64,000 nt of DNA from positions 5,176,601 through 5,240,600 of the forward strand of contig OY987237.1 of assembly GCA_963920705.1 (NCBI GenBank), given 5' to 3'. The notes below the pieces were generated by a model. The model did no database searches, was not told where the DNA came from, and saw only the letters and a program-made list of their open reading frames with translations. The position numbers were made by a program, and so were the translations under genes. The stretch comes from Odiellus spinosus. Lineage: Eukaryota; Arthropoda; Arachnida; Opiliones; Phalangiidae. Of the stretch, positions 44,427-55,474 are shown one piece after another. Each line of letters begins with the position of its first letter. Within the stretch, counting starts at the first letter, position 1.

Positions 44427-46806
44427 GAAAAAACCTTTAAAAGCTATTTTTATAAACAATTTAAACTTATTTTTTTCTGTAGATTTTAAAATATCTTTAT
44501 ACCTCGATCCTCATGGCTATTCTAAAACAAAAGCAATTTTTAGCACGAGTAGAGTCCGATGTTACGCCTATTCTGGTCCACTGTGGACTGTCCAATATGT
44601 CTATTTCTGCCCAATTTCCCCGAAAACCGAGAGTTCTGGCACAAATAGACAACGTATATATAATAATGAATTTAATTTCATAAAGATTCATCTTATCAGC
44701 GTTGAAAATATGTCTCAAATGGCTTTTATTCTTATTAAACTTTACGAAAAGTCCAAAGAATTTTTTTAAATAGGTATACAGCTTACTTACCCGAAGTTCC
44801 AGCCTATTTAACTTTTCGAAAGCAATACCTACAAAGTTTGATGGTTGGGTGTTCTTAGCAGCCTTCAACTGGCTTTCCTCTATACCTTTAAGAAGTGGGT
44901 TTCATTGTGTCGTGTTAAGTCGTATTCGGTGTGTAGAAAGGCGGAAGTTTTAAAAACGTTCATTTCCCGACGGTATTCCATAACGTGAATGAAGAATAAT
45001 TACTCCAAGTGAAGAGACCTTTTTTCGATCGAATTAATCACCCTGTAATGCAAATGATATAGATTAAAGGAATACCTACCCCCTCACGCGCCTCTACACC
45101 GTATTGCTATATTAAGACGCGTTTTCATCTTATTGAAACCGCTACCGAGAATAAATGTTGTATATAGTATCATAAGTAACATACAGGCGAGGGGGCAGAC
45201 ACTCGCGAACTCAGGTGTAAAAATTTTTGAACTCTTTGCCGAGGGGGCTGACACTCGCGAACTCAGGTGTACAAAATTTTTGAACTCTTTGCACTATCAA
45301 ATCTGAACTCATAGTTCATAAGAGTACGAACTCAATGAACTGTCAAAGCTGAACTCAGTGAGCTCAGGTGTACAGCGAATTCAAGAGCGATTAAGTGGTT
45401 GTAGAGGGGCACTATAGCAAATCGAGCGCCCAAGAAATCTGCTGATACCCAAATCCGAGCGATTATTTTACTAAAATTTGGAAAAACCTGACGTTATGAT
45501 TACTGGGCTCGAAGCTATTGAGGGGGCGTGATGAATGTTGGACTTTCAAATTAGGGGGCGCGTATAATTTTTGCCACCCGGCGCCAAATCGCTTAATCTG
45601 CCCCTGATAATAAGGCGTACGTTGGGCTACACTTTTTTAACCCCATTGATCATTAAAAACGGGACTTGAAGTATAAGAACTCGTAAAAATTGTTATGAAG
45701 CAGTTGTTATAGAAATTCCACGTGTACGCGTATAGTATTTGAGACATCTTCTAGATAGTTTTACAGTCCATTGTATCGTTGAAAACGCGGCTTTTGTCTC
45801 CTTTCGCACACTCCCTAACGTTCCCTTGAAACCGAAAAAGTCATCAGCGGATCATTAGTCGATCTCCGTAGGGAACTAAACCCCTCGTATCCCCCCTGCC
45901 TGAGCCACCCTCTTTTTTTCAGTCTTCCAATCATTTACATTTTAAAAATCACGGAGTGAAAAAAGGGGTATTTTAAATCGATTCTCAAGAGGACGCGAAA
46001 AATCTTCATATTCCATTACGGAAATTTGCGATTTAAATTTTTTGCTTGAAAATTAAGGGCCCAACTTATTACTTTCTAGTATATACGTGTTTCGCTATGC
46101 TGGAAAAATTGATCGAAATTCAACAGGAAGAAATTAAAAGCAAATTACTAGGAATATTTTGGTCAAAGAGCACTATTATATACATTCCAAATTTTATTAA
46201 AAGTACGGTTGCACTTAGATTTTTTTTCTTTGCTTTGCTTTGCTTGGAGATGATAGCTTGTGATTCTTGATAGCTAAGGGTAAACAGGTTGGATCATGGC
46301 AGTGTATTTTACTGAAGATACACTCGACAACGCAGGCCTAAGATTGTAGCTAGGGGGCAGACACTGTCAAAGCTGAACCCAGGTGTACAGCGAATTCAAG
46401 AGTGTTGGACCCCTCGGATTGTAGATCCATCTATCCTTCGACATAAGCCTGGGCCCGAGTTTACCGCTTTGCATGCCGGTAAATTTAAAGTGCCAAGTAT
46501 GGGGGCGAGCCAAGGTTCATAAAAATGCCAGCCGCACTCAGTAACCTCTCCGTATTCTTATCTTAAGATCAAATACCCTGGTGGCAAACCTTGGAACCCT
46601 TTGTTGAACCCACAAAAGGAGTGACGTGTCACACTTCTTTTTAAAACAACAGTTTAAAAAAATTAGAATACTTATTTTAAAGAGTAAAAAAACGCATACG
46701 AGATTTTTTTCGGAATTTTTAGACACGTTTTTGATGATTAAATTAATTTCTGATGTTTGGTAAAATTTGAATAAAATTAAATATAAATTCGGGCCAATCA
46801 TATAAT
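44427..46806. other. Non-coding interval with short repeats
   Basis: No firm gene. The minus strand at 44879-44791 has an open stretch between an AG and a GTAAGT that could be an isolated exon, but I cannot support it. The tandem repeat at 45188-45292 and its relative at about 46351-46410 are listed separately. Confidence 0.4.
45188..45292 (+). repeat. Two-copy tandem repeat, unit about 52 bp
   Basis: The units begin CGAGGGGGC(A/T)GACACTCGCG at 45188 and 45240 and end in TTTGAACTCTTTGC. Degenerate pieces (GAACTCA, GGTGTACAGCGAATTCAAGAG) follow to 45390 and reappear at about 46351-46410. Confidence 0.8.
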
Positions 46807-46946
46807 TTCAGCTTTCAACAGTGCTTGTTAATGTCCTAACATTAAAAGAATGGGCCGGGGTTTGATACCCAAGGTCTTACGCATCATACGCTGGCCTATT
46901 CTTTTAATATTAAAACATAACAAGCGTTGTTGAAGGCTGAAATAAT
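46807..46946. repeat. Foldback repeat, about 140 bp
   Basis: Arms of about 50 bp pair: TTTCAGCTTTCAACAGTGC...AAAAGAATGGGCC with GGCCTATTCTTTT...GCGTTGTTGAAGGCTGAAA. It is probably a small inverted-repeat transposon; no clear target duplication. Confidence 0.7.
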
Positions 46947-49900
46947 ATGATGTCTACTTCACTTTTATTCAAACTTTAACTAAATTTATAAATTAATTTA
47001 AATACTAAAAAACCTGTCTAAAAACTCCGAAAATAAATTCAAAAGCTGTTCTATTTTTAGCTGCAAGTTTCCCTTTCTTTATTAATTATTAAACATCGAA
47101 AAAAATAGGCAAAAATAATAATTGAAGTCTTGAAATTTAATTTATATGGTATCTAATTTTAATATTTATTCAAACACGATTCATTTCCTTCCTTACATAT
47201 TTATCTAAGAAAAAAACTTTATTTTTTCTTTTCAAGGTCTATTGAGAGGGGAGACTCGAGAAAGGGGGTGGCGCATTTTAAAGAATCGGCTCTGGAGGTT
47301 GACCGAAACCACGCGGGGTAAAGGAAAGAACGGACAGGTTTTTCGTTGGTGTGCCAGTCTGAGTCCTTTTTTTCCGCGAAAATGGCGAACAACGAAGAAT
47401 AATTCAGGTAAATATTCATCTTTTTTTGGCTTCATTTCACTAGGATATTTACCGATTTAAACACCATTTCTGAATCAGATTTGTACGTCAATTTATGGTT
47501 ATAAATTACGTACCTAAGCCTTTGTTTAATTTGGTAATTAATCGGCAGACGGTATGAGGATTGATGCTGTTTTAGCTAAGCCTTGGTTTCTTGACAGTAG
47601 ACTCGCCGTAGTTACTAGCGTGAATGGGAGGGGGCTGGGCTAAAGCTGGGTGTAGATTATGAAGCCGCGTTCACACTTGAAAAAACTAACCACATGAATT
47701 TAAATCGGGCCTGAATTAAGTTCTAAATTTAAGAATTAATTTAGGATTATTAATTAAACAATTAAGTAAAATAATATTAAGATATGATTATAATTCTACT
47801 ATTATTGTTCGGTAATTTGCTTTCAAGACTTGTCTTCAGACCATTAAATTCAACCACTGTCTTAAATATTCAAATTACGAAACAATTAGTGTTTAAGTAG
47901 TATTTAATTGGAATATTTAACCACTTACTCCTCACTTGATAATTCATTTTATTATTATGTCTAATTAAAATCACCTTTGATAAACCAATCTTAATTCGAA
48001 TTTAAAAATTGATCCAAGTGTATTCCACCTCACTTTATGGTGAGATGAATAATGACAGCAAAGGCGTTATTAGATAGACCTTAATTAGACGGGTAGTATG
48101 ATAATCGTGTAATCCGTGTTAAAATATTTCCTAATTATTTTGAACCTTACACCAAATGCGGAAAAAAATATATTTACTTCGGGAAACACGTGATCTTTCA
48201 TGAATACAACCTCCCCGGGGGTGTAGGAGGGTGTAATTAATCTAAAGGGTAATTAGTGAAACAAATGAGACGGAAAGAAATGGCACTTCGTTAGCTATTC
48301 GAAAAACAATAAGAACTTACAAATTATAGTTTTATTCCCTAAAAGGTTTAACAGGAAATGGCGGAAATAGTATTAAATATTTGCTGCATTCTTTTTTGGG
48401 GGCGTTTTTATACGTTTTTATACACGAATTTTTAAAATAAAACAAAGTTTTTTTTTGCGCATCTCTTATTGATAAAACTTGGTCCAAATTAAGCTTTAGC
48501 TCAGCCATGCTTGTCATAATCCGATAAATATCATACATTCTCCATAGAAATGGTCGAAAAAACCTTAGATGTAGGTCAAAAAGGTCACGAGAATTTGGGC
48601 CCTCAAGAATATACTATTCTTTTTATAGGAAAAAGGGGGAGGATCCTACCTAGTAATAGAGCGCTGTCAAAGACACCTGCCCCGCTTTGACCTTCTTTTT
48701 TGGGTCCTTAATTAATGGTTCTACTATTGTCTCCATTACTATCAAGATAGCGTGACGTCTTGAGAACGAAACGAAGAGGAACGCCTTCCAAGTAGGCTGC
48801 CCATTGTTACGTTCCTAAATTTTTCTAAAAAGCTTTGAAAGGCTTTTCTAATGGTTGTTTCGACCTAACGACGGCCGGCTCTTTTATCGAAGTTTGCGCC
48901 ATTTAGTTTCCATGTATCTTTTCACTTTTCCGTCCTTCGCGCGTGCGATAGTCATTTGTAGCTCATTTCGGTGAACAAGAGCGGAAAAAGCAATTTTTTT
49001 GTATACGGAATCGTGCTCATCGATATATCTATAACATTGTAAGACTAAGAATAAAAAGGTATTGTTTAATATCTTGAAAGTACTACATTACCAATTCTAA
49101 ATTGGAATTTAAAACCTTGTGTTTGAAGCCTTGAATAGGAAGGCAGCAAAGATCCATGGGGGAAAGAAAGCCTGGCGTCATGAAACCCTTTCAAGGGCGA
49201 ATACTGTAACTTCCTCAATAAGGGGGATGACACCGAGGTGGGAGATTGAGACCTCTGACGTATCAAGTCTCCCTTGCTGACTCCCTATACCAATTGGAAA
49301 TAGTTTACAACCTTGAAAGTACTACAATACCAATTGCAAATAGGTTACAACATTGAAAGTACTATACACTACCAAATGGAAATTGTTTAAAAACACAGTA
49401 TATTTAAAGAAACTTTTATTTACGAGAAGTTTTGAGCCGACCCCCCCCCCCCCCCAATTGTCTTTTTGGAGAATAATTTAAAACAATTCAAATTTACAAG
49501 TTAGTACCGTAATTATGCCAGAGTGCACCAAATGTCAACCTCGAAACGGGCTTGACAACAATCTATAAAACTCTCGCGTCAATTTACGCAAATCCATAAA
49601 AACGAGGGGTTAATTCTTCGCATCCAGGGAACTAAATTAGTTTGAAGCTTGACCGGAGCATTCCGTGATCAGAACCATTTTCCAAGCCAAACCCCCCTCA
49701 TTTCACTGATTAAAGTTGTTTTATTATCGCGAAAAACGCTACCGGTCGTCCTTTCGCCGTCATAAAGTTGCTATTTTTGTCGTGTTGACCGTTTCTACCT
49801 AATGACATTTTGAATTTCTCGTCGTGATTGCAACATGGTTAAAGGGATAGTGAAAAAGATAAATTTGGATATTTTTTTTAATCCATTACAGAATGGTTCT

Positions 49901-50259
49901 CGAAAATCTTCAGTTACAACATCGTCGCAAAATTCTAAATCACTCGCCCATTTTTAAACCTTGTTTGATTAACTGTAGATTTTCTGTTTCTGTCTAGCAT
50001 TTTATAATTTGGAAATCCAAATGAAAATAAGTAGTATTTTCGGAATATCGATTGAAACTGTCGTTTGACTCGTCTTCATTATCCCTTTAAGACGCAATTC
50101 TACAACGATTCTGCCATTTTGCATTTATTGTTTATTATTCCTTCAAGTTTTAATATCGTCGTTTATTCGCTATATTGCAAACTGCTTTAAAAAAAAGTGT
50201 AGGTCAATCGTTTTTGTCATGCGGGGTCATTTTAGTACGAGTTGATGGCAGTACCATTA
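46947..50259. other. Non-coding interval
   Basis: No recognisable gene. It contains degenerate direct repeats of TTGAAAGTACTA(C)...ACCAATTG (about 49071-49110 and 49287-49395) and a run of 15 C (49441-49455). Confidence 0.45.
49071..49395 (+). repeat. Degenerate direct repeats of a unit about 42 bp, interrupted
   Basis: Three or more copies of a unit reading CTTGAAAGTACTAC..TACCAATTG.AAAT...TTTA. The first copy (49071-49110) is separated from the others (49287-49395) by about 180 bp of unrelated sequence. Confidence 0.6.
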
Positions 50260-50921
50260 AGGCTGGTTTTCACGGGGCGGAAATTGAGGCAAAACCGGGC
50301 GAAAACTTGCCGCGGCTGAAAATATTTCGGCGGGCCGAAACGAAAAGTCTCTTTCCGCGCGACTAGAGAAAAGTTCTATATTTTAGCGGCCGAAACTTTC
50401 CGCAGCCAATCATACCCCTGGATTTTCCCACGCGAGATCTCGTCGTTGGCGAGGTTTTCCGAGATTCTAGAGTAGATTTTAAATGGCGGACGCTCGAATG
50501 TCGAAAGTACCGAAAAAAGCTGTTGACAACGAAGAATTTATTGAAGAAATAAGGAAACAGATTTCTTTATGATGGGAGTTTAAAAGAGTATAAAGACTCA
50601 ACCATGAAGGATAACTGTTGGTCCAGTATAGGGACGAAATTCGGACTTAGCAGTAAGTAAATTTTATTTTACAAAGGGCATGTATTTAAATGCAATACCA
50701 ATACCTGATACATGATATAATTAGGAGAAGACATAGACATAGACATGTCTATGAAGGACAGGACATAGACAATTGTTAAAAATCGTAAAACCAAACATTT
50801 TCGGTTCACCAAAAATGGTTACGTGAAAACCAATCGCCGTCGCGTAAGCAAAAACAGACGGAATTTCGCGGCGGAAATGCGACATTCAGCCTTAAAATTT
50901 CGGTCTCGTGAAAACCAGACT
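50260..50921 (+). mobile_element. PIF/Harbinger-like non-autonomous element
   Basis: The ends AGGCTGGTTTTCACG and CGTGAAAACCAGACT are 15-bp inverted repeats with one mismatch. They are flanked by the trinucleotide TTA (50257-50259 and 50922-50924), the expected PIF/Harbinger target type. The element carries a MADF-like exon, a domain often found in PIF/Harbinger accessory proteins. No transposase is present. Confidence 0.6.
50483..50652 (+). pseudogene. Frameshifted MADF-like exon inside the Harbinger-like element
   Basis: From an ATG the frame reads MADARMSKVPKKAVDNEEF then IEEIRKQIS. After a one-base shift near 50566 it continues YDGSLKEYKDSTMKDN then CWSSIGTKFGLS, up to a consensus donor (GTAAGT at 50653). 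FIEEI, the K.Y.D segment and the following W..I are the pattern of the MADF DNA-binding domain. The shift introduces TGA in the original frame, so this copy is broken. No further exon is seen before the element ends. Confidence 0.5.
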
Positions 50922-50924
50922 TTA

Positions 50925-53255
50925 CGCGAAAGTGTCTAGGATATGGAGAAAGTGTGGGCGCTGCCATTGGGGATGCAATGGGAATAAAAGCACCGCTGTC
51001 GAAGGCGTACGATGTAAGTTCATGGCGACCGTTTTCGAACAAAAGGAATTCGCAATTAACAAGGTTCCCTCTTTTTTGACCCTTATGATCTCGTGGTAAT
51101 TAATCTACCAATAGAAAGCGCTAATCTCTGGCTCCCTAATGACTCTGGTTTGCTTTATTTTAACGAATTGGGTGTTAATTAATTAAAATGTTTTGTAAAT
51201 CTTGTAATTTAAAAGAATTGAATTACAGTTAAAATTCTCTTGGGTTGCTCTTTTTAGGGGCATCCCTAATCAGACTTGGCAACGCGTCTTATACAGTATT
51301 AGCTCAATCATTCCTTCAAACCCCCTATACACGTCACAAAACACCCTCGCATTTCTGCACCATGGATTCGCGCGTTGAATTCTAGATCCCCCACCAATAT
51401 ACCGATGGGAATCGGCCTGTTTAATTAGACCGCAGACATTGGCGCATGATAAATCGCACTATGTACCCCCATTTCCCCCTTTTCAATTCAGCATACCCCT
51501 TATTCAATATATATAACTATTGATAAAGTCAGTCCAAGATTGCAGCACCTACATAACAACCCTCTTACGTATCTCTTGGATATTAATATATTAAAGGTTG
51601 ACTGATAAAGTTTTTTTAATAATTACCTTAGTTTGTTTCACAATGATAAACTTCATAGATAAAAAAAGTAGTCCATGCAAGTTCATATTGAATAAGATCT
51701 AGGACAGATGAATGAGAAAACCTGGCGTTCATAAACGTCCTCAAACGGCAAATAGTGCATGCAAAACCAAATCTCGTGCGCGTATACCGATATTCTTTAT
51801 CCATATCTGTTTGCCGTTAGAGAACACTAATGAACGTCAAATTTTTTTCCCTATCTTTATTACAAAAAAGATGTAAAATAAATCTTTTTCAACCTCTCTT
51901 TTTTTAGATATGAGAATAAGTCTATAGTCTGTTAGACTTAAAATTGGTAGTACTGATAAAGATGAGGGTTCCCGTTATCTCTAAGTGAAGAATCGTAGGG
52001 ATAATAGAGTATAGCTAAGCTTTATTCACGCTGTCAACTTTTGGTTGAATGTAATAAAGCTTAAATTGGAAAGTTACCACTGAACCAAACAGAAGATGGG
52101 CCTGTCTGACAGTTTCAATATTTGGGGGATTTTGCTTGGTGCATGGGAGAGACCCCAACACCCGGCCTCTATTACGCCAGATATACGTAGTCAAAGACTA
52201 TACTAATATATAGCGAAGGTATACGTTGGGTATGGATATTAGGGGCACGCGGTATAAGCGTAAGCGTTGATTTAATACGCGAATAAATGGCCCACCGTAT
52301 TTACCGAATTCAAGGGAAGGAAAGGTATATAAATTACAAAACTTTACTAGGGACGAAACCAAAACGTGTATGGGGGGGAACTCCCTCTTGATTGGATAGT
52401 AAAGCTAAGAGTGGAAATAACATTGATTGATTCCTATATTGAAATTTGGTATCGGTTAATTCAATATTTCAATGCTAAAAGTAAGCTAGAAGTTATAGTT
52501 CATTTTACTGAGCAGCCCTGAATACAGGCTTGTCTTTAAGAGGGTTAAACCACTAACTCTTTGAATACTTTAAACCGTTCTCGGGGTTTATTCAAGAAAG
52601 TGGACAACAGACATTTTCAATTTTGCTCCACTTATTCTATCTCGTTACTCTATGAACGAGTAACAATGACATTATGTAAAAACCATTCTTTAAAATGAAA
52701 TTCACATGTTTGGCGCGAGATGAATTTCACATGGTTCGAACAGTTTTCAAAATTGTTTTAAATATTATCACATTTTTGCGTTGTTGGAAAAACCACGCTT
52801 ACATAGTTTGTTTGAAGTCTCAACCCCTTCGCTATCTCGTTTCGGCCTCTTGACTTTATTTTCTTTTGGGGTCTGTCTTTCCGCAAAATGAATCTCTAAG
52901 GGTTTTTCAGCATCCGTCCTCGATAATTAACGCCAACTCAAGCGTGCGATAAATGCGGTGATGGCGACCAACTCTTTGTTTCAAAAGCTAGAAATACGTG
53001 GAAAAACCCCCTGGAAAAACTAATTTTTTTTGTTCCCGTATGCTCTTTAGTTCCCGACCGACTGTTTCCATTCGACTCCTTTTTTTTCCCTTATTTATCT
53101 GGGAAAGCCTTTTTCGTTCCGCATCTTATGCATCAGATTGGGTTGCTATTGGCAACCAAATACAAACAAGACGTAGCGTTTTAAATAAATGATATTCAGA
53201 GTTTAAAAAAAGTTTCATCCAAATACTTTTATTAGAAATCCGTTAATTCGTAGAA
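50925..53255. other. Non-coding interval
   Basis: No gene recognised. A small imperfect inverted repeat (GCGTTCATAAACGTCCTC... with mirror ...GAACACTAATGAACGTC) spans about 51724-51838 and may be a minor MITE. The repeated GACATAGACATAGACATG near 50728 is a short tandem/palindrome. Confidence 0.45.
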
Positions 53256-53262
53256 AATATAG

Positions 53263-53579
53263 CAGAAATAGATGAACCGAAATTATCAACGAGAGCTTAG
53301 ATTGGGAAATGCATTTTATTTGGAGTGAATGGGGAGGGTAAGCACTGGGGGAATGGGCTTCCTCGGCCTCAATGAAATACCGAGGAGGATCTTGGGAAAC
53401 TGATCGCCCCACGTAGTGACGGCTGCAAACCAAGCCAGGTGGCGCATTCAACGTTTCTCGGCTAGGCGAAATTCCGCGGGGGAGGGGGCTACAACTGTCG
53501 TCTAAGAGAGGGGAAACGGAGAACTTGCCTGTGGCGTTAGAGGAATAGCTCGTTGATAATTTCGGTTCATCTATTTCTG
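53263..53579. mobile_element. Family F MITE (7-bp TSD)
   Basis: A 317-bp element with about 31-bp terminal inverted repeats that start CAGAAATAGATGAACCG. It is flanked by the exact 7-bp duplication AATATAG (53256-53262 and 53580-53586). The terminus resembles family B (CAGAAGTAGATGAAACC). The GC-rich interior creates a 135-codon minus-strand open frame (53622-53215) that crosses both repeat ends and is not a gene. Confidence 0.85.
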
Positions 53580-53586
53580 AATATAG

Positions 53587-54432
53587 TAAAAGGAATAGAA
53601 GCTTCAGCGAAAGCTGTTCCAATCCAAACTGGATCTATTCAACTTCCGGTAATCAGCTCCACGTGATAGGACGTGCCATATTTCCCGTCCAGCAAAGACT
53701 AAAATTGCGAGGTCTATTATTTAGTCTTTAGTGTTTTTATCGACTAAAAATAGTTGGGAGAGCTACCGGAAGTAGAGATAACCCCAGTTTTAGATCAACG
53801 GAACAGGCCGGAAGTCGTCGCTAAAATTATGAGGGTATTGAAACCCATCCATATTTAGCCTAACCATAAGTCCGATTCAAATAAATCCCAATTTTCCATT
53901 ATAAAGGGGAAGAAAACGCTTCACGTTATATTACCAGCGTTTTTCCCCATCACTGTACGGTGATACATTCTAACGAGCCTAAAAAGATACCCTCGCTTAC
54001 ATCATATATAAGAGACGCAAAGTTTTTTCTTCTTCTTCTGGAGAAACCCCCTCTTTGTATCCCTCACATGGGATTTTCATATTTTTTCTCAATGTTTGTT
54101 CTCTGTTAATGAGGTGATGCCTAATTTACCCCTAACGGATTTTTTTCACGAGCTCTTTAGTAATTTATCGTTGCGAAGATATTAGATCGAGGGTGGGAGT
54201 TAGGCTTAGCGATATTTTTTATCCGCTGAATATTTTCAATGTCGTTTTTACGAAGAGTCTGTGGTTGGTTAGGGACTTGGGTTAATTGCGCCTGAAAATC
54301 TCCTAAGATTTTAATCTGAAAATAATTATGTTTTTATATATTCTATTACGTGTTAAATGTCTATTTTTTAATTACGGTTATTTTTAATCTTTTACAGTTA
54401 ATCTTTTTCGTAATCAATATCATCTTATCAAA
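53587..54432. other. Upstream region of the BTB gene
   Basis: No coding sequence. It presumably holds the promoter and 5' UTR of the BTB gene. The palindrome-like TATTTAGTCTTTAGTG...CGACTAAAAATA lies near 53720. Confidence 0.4.
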
Positions 54433-54614
54433 ATGAGTGCCCGTGTTCAAGCTTCAGCCGCTTTGCATTTTACGGACAAGTCGTTTTCCGGTGTACCGAG
54501 ATTACTCGAAGATTTACAGCGATTGGCCGAAGACCGTGACTCGGCAGATTTGGTCTTTATCGTCGGAAGAGAGGAAGCCCCTGTCTACGCTCACCGACTT
54601 ATTTTGCGAGCCAG
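54433..54614 (+). CDS. BTB/POZ-domain protein, first coding exon only (host gene)
   Basis: An ATG in a good context (TCAAAATGAG) opens 60 codons plus two bases, ending at a consensus-like donor (CCAG|GTAGGA, donor at 54615; phase 2). The segment RLLEDLQRLAEDRDSADLVF then IVGREEAPVYAHRLILRA is the start of a BTB/POZ domain: the D..SADLVFIVG strand and the AHRLIL helix are diagnostic. BTB proteins commonly serve as substrate adaptors for cullin-3 ligases or as dimerising transcription factors. Which subfamily this is cannot be told. I found no later exon before the end of the window, so the first intron would be at least 9 kb or the exon is orphaned. Confidence 0.7.
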
Positions 54615-54993
54615 GTAGGAAATTTTGATTTTTACCTTTTTGCCGGGGTTGGTACGAAAGTACACGAGTACATCGCCGCTTAATTATGTCTGCTGTTATG
54701 GTGACATACTATTTTTTTGTGTAAGTACAAAATCCATGCGTAATTATGTCTTCTTCTTTGGTATCGTACGTACAAATGTATGTACTCGTTAACATTATTG
54801 GAAATTTAAAATACACGTTTATGCCGACATAATTATCGGTACCTTTGAAATAAGCATTTGTCAAATATGTACGAATTGTCAAATCGTGAATTTGAAATCA
54901 TGCCAAAAATTTCGAAATATTGTCGTAGTCAACTGTCCTTGGTTAACTCTGATAGAAGCAGTTATCAATACTGCCCTTAGTTAACTGGGAGAT

Positions 54994-55474
54994 AAGCAAT
55001 TGTCAACATTGTCCTTGGTTGACAAGATAGAAGCAATTGTCAACATTGTCCTTGGTTGACAAGATAGAAGTAATTGTCAACATTGTCCTTGGTTGACAAG
55101 ATAGAAGCAATTGTCAACATTGTCCTTGGTTGACAAGATAGAAGCAATTGTCAACATTGTCCTTGGTTGACAAGATAGAAGCAATTGTCAACATTGTCCT
55201 TGGTTGACAAGATAGAAGCAATTGTCAACATTGTCCTTGGTTGACAAGATAGAAGCAATTGTCAACATTGTCCTTGGTTGACAAGATAGAAGTAATTGTC
55301 AACATTGTCCTTGGTTGACAAGATAGAAGCAATTGTCAACATTGTCCTTGGTTGACAAGATAGAAGCAATTGTCAACATTGTCCTTGGTTGACAAGATAG
55401 AAGCAATTGTCAACATTGTCCTTGGTTTACAAGATAGAAGCAATTGTCAACATTGTCCTTGGTTGACAAGATAG
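54994..55474 (+). repeat. Minisatellite, 13 units of 37 bp
   Basis: Exactly 13 x 37 bp. The unit runs AAGCAATTGTCAACATTG..CTTGGTTGACAAGATAG. Units are nearly identical, with GTAATTG for GCAATTG in two units and one GTTTAC. More diverged units flank it at about 54923-54993 and 55475-55742. Each unit contains GTCAAC and GTTGAC, so it can form a small hairpin. It lies just downstream of the BTB exon. Confidence 0.95.

Noticed and set aside
44791-44879. Minus-strand open stretch between AG and GTAAGT reading as a plausible internal exon (…NFVGIAFEKLNRLELR)
   Set aside because: The acceptor lacks a polypyrimidine tract, there is no neighbouring exon and the protein is not recognised.
53215-53622. 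135-codon minus-strand frame with a pyrimidine-rich acceptor before it
   Set aside because: It spans the family F element, whose inverted ends and 7-bp duplication explain the sequence. The acceptor-like site is partly the mirrored repeat end.
54994-55474. Regular repeat array that might be taken for a CRISPR
   Set aside because: Units are contiguous with no unique spacers, and the setting is a eukaryotic intron-like region; it is a minisatellite.
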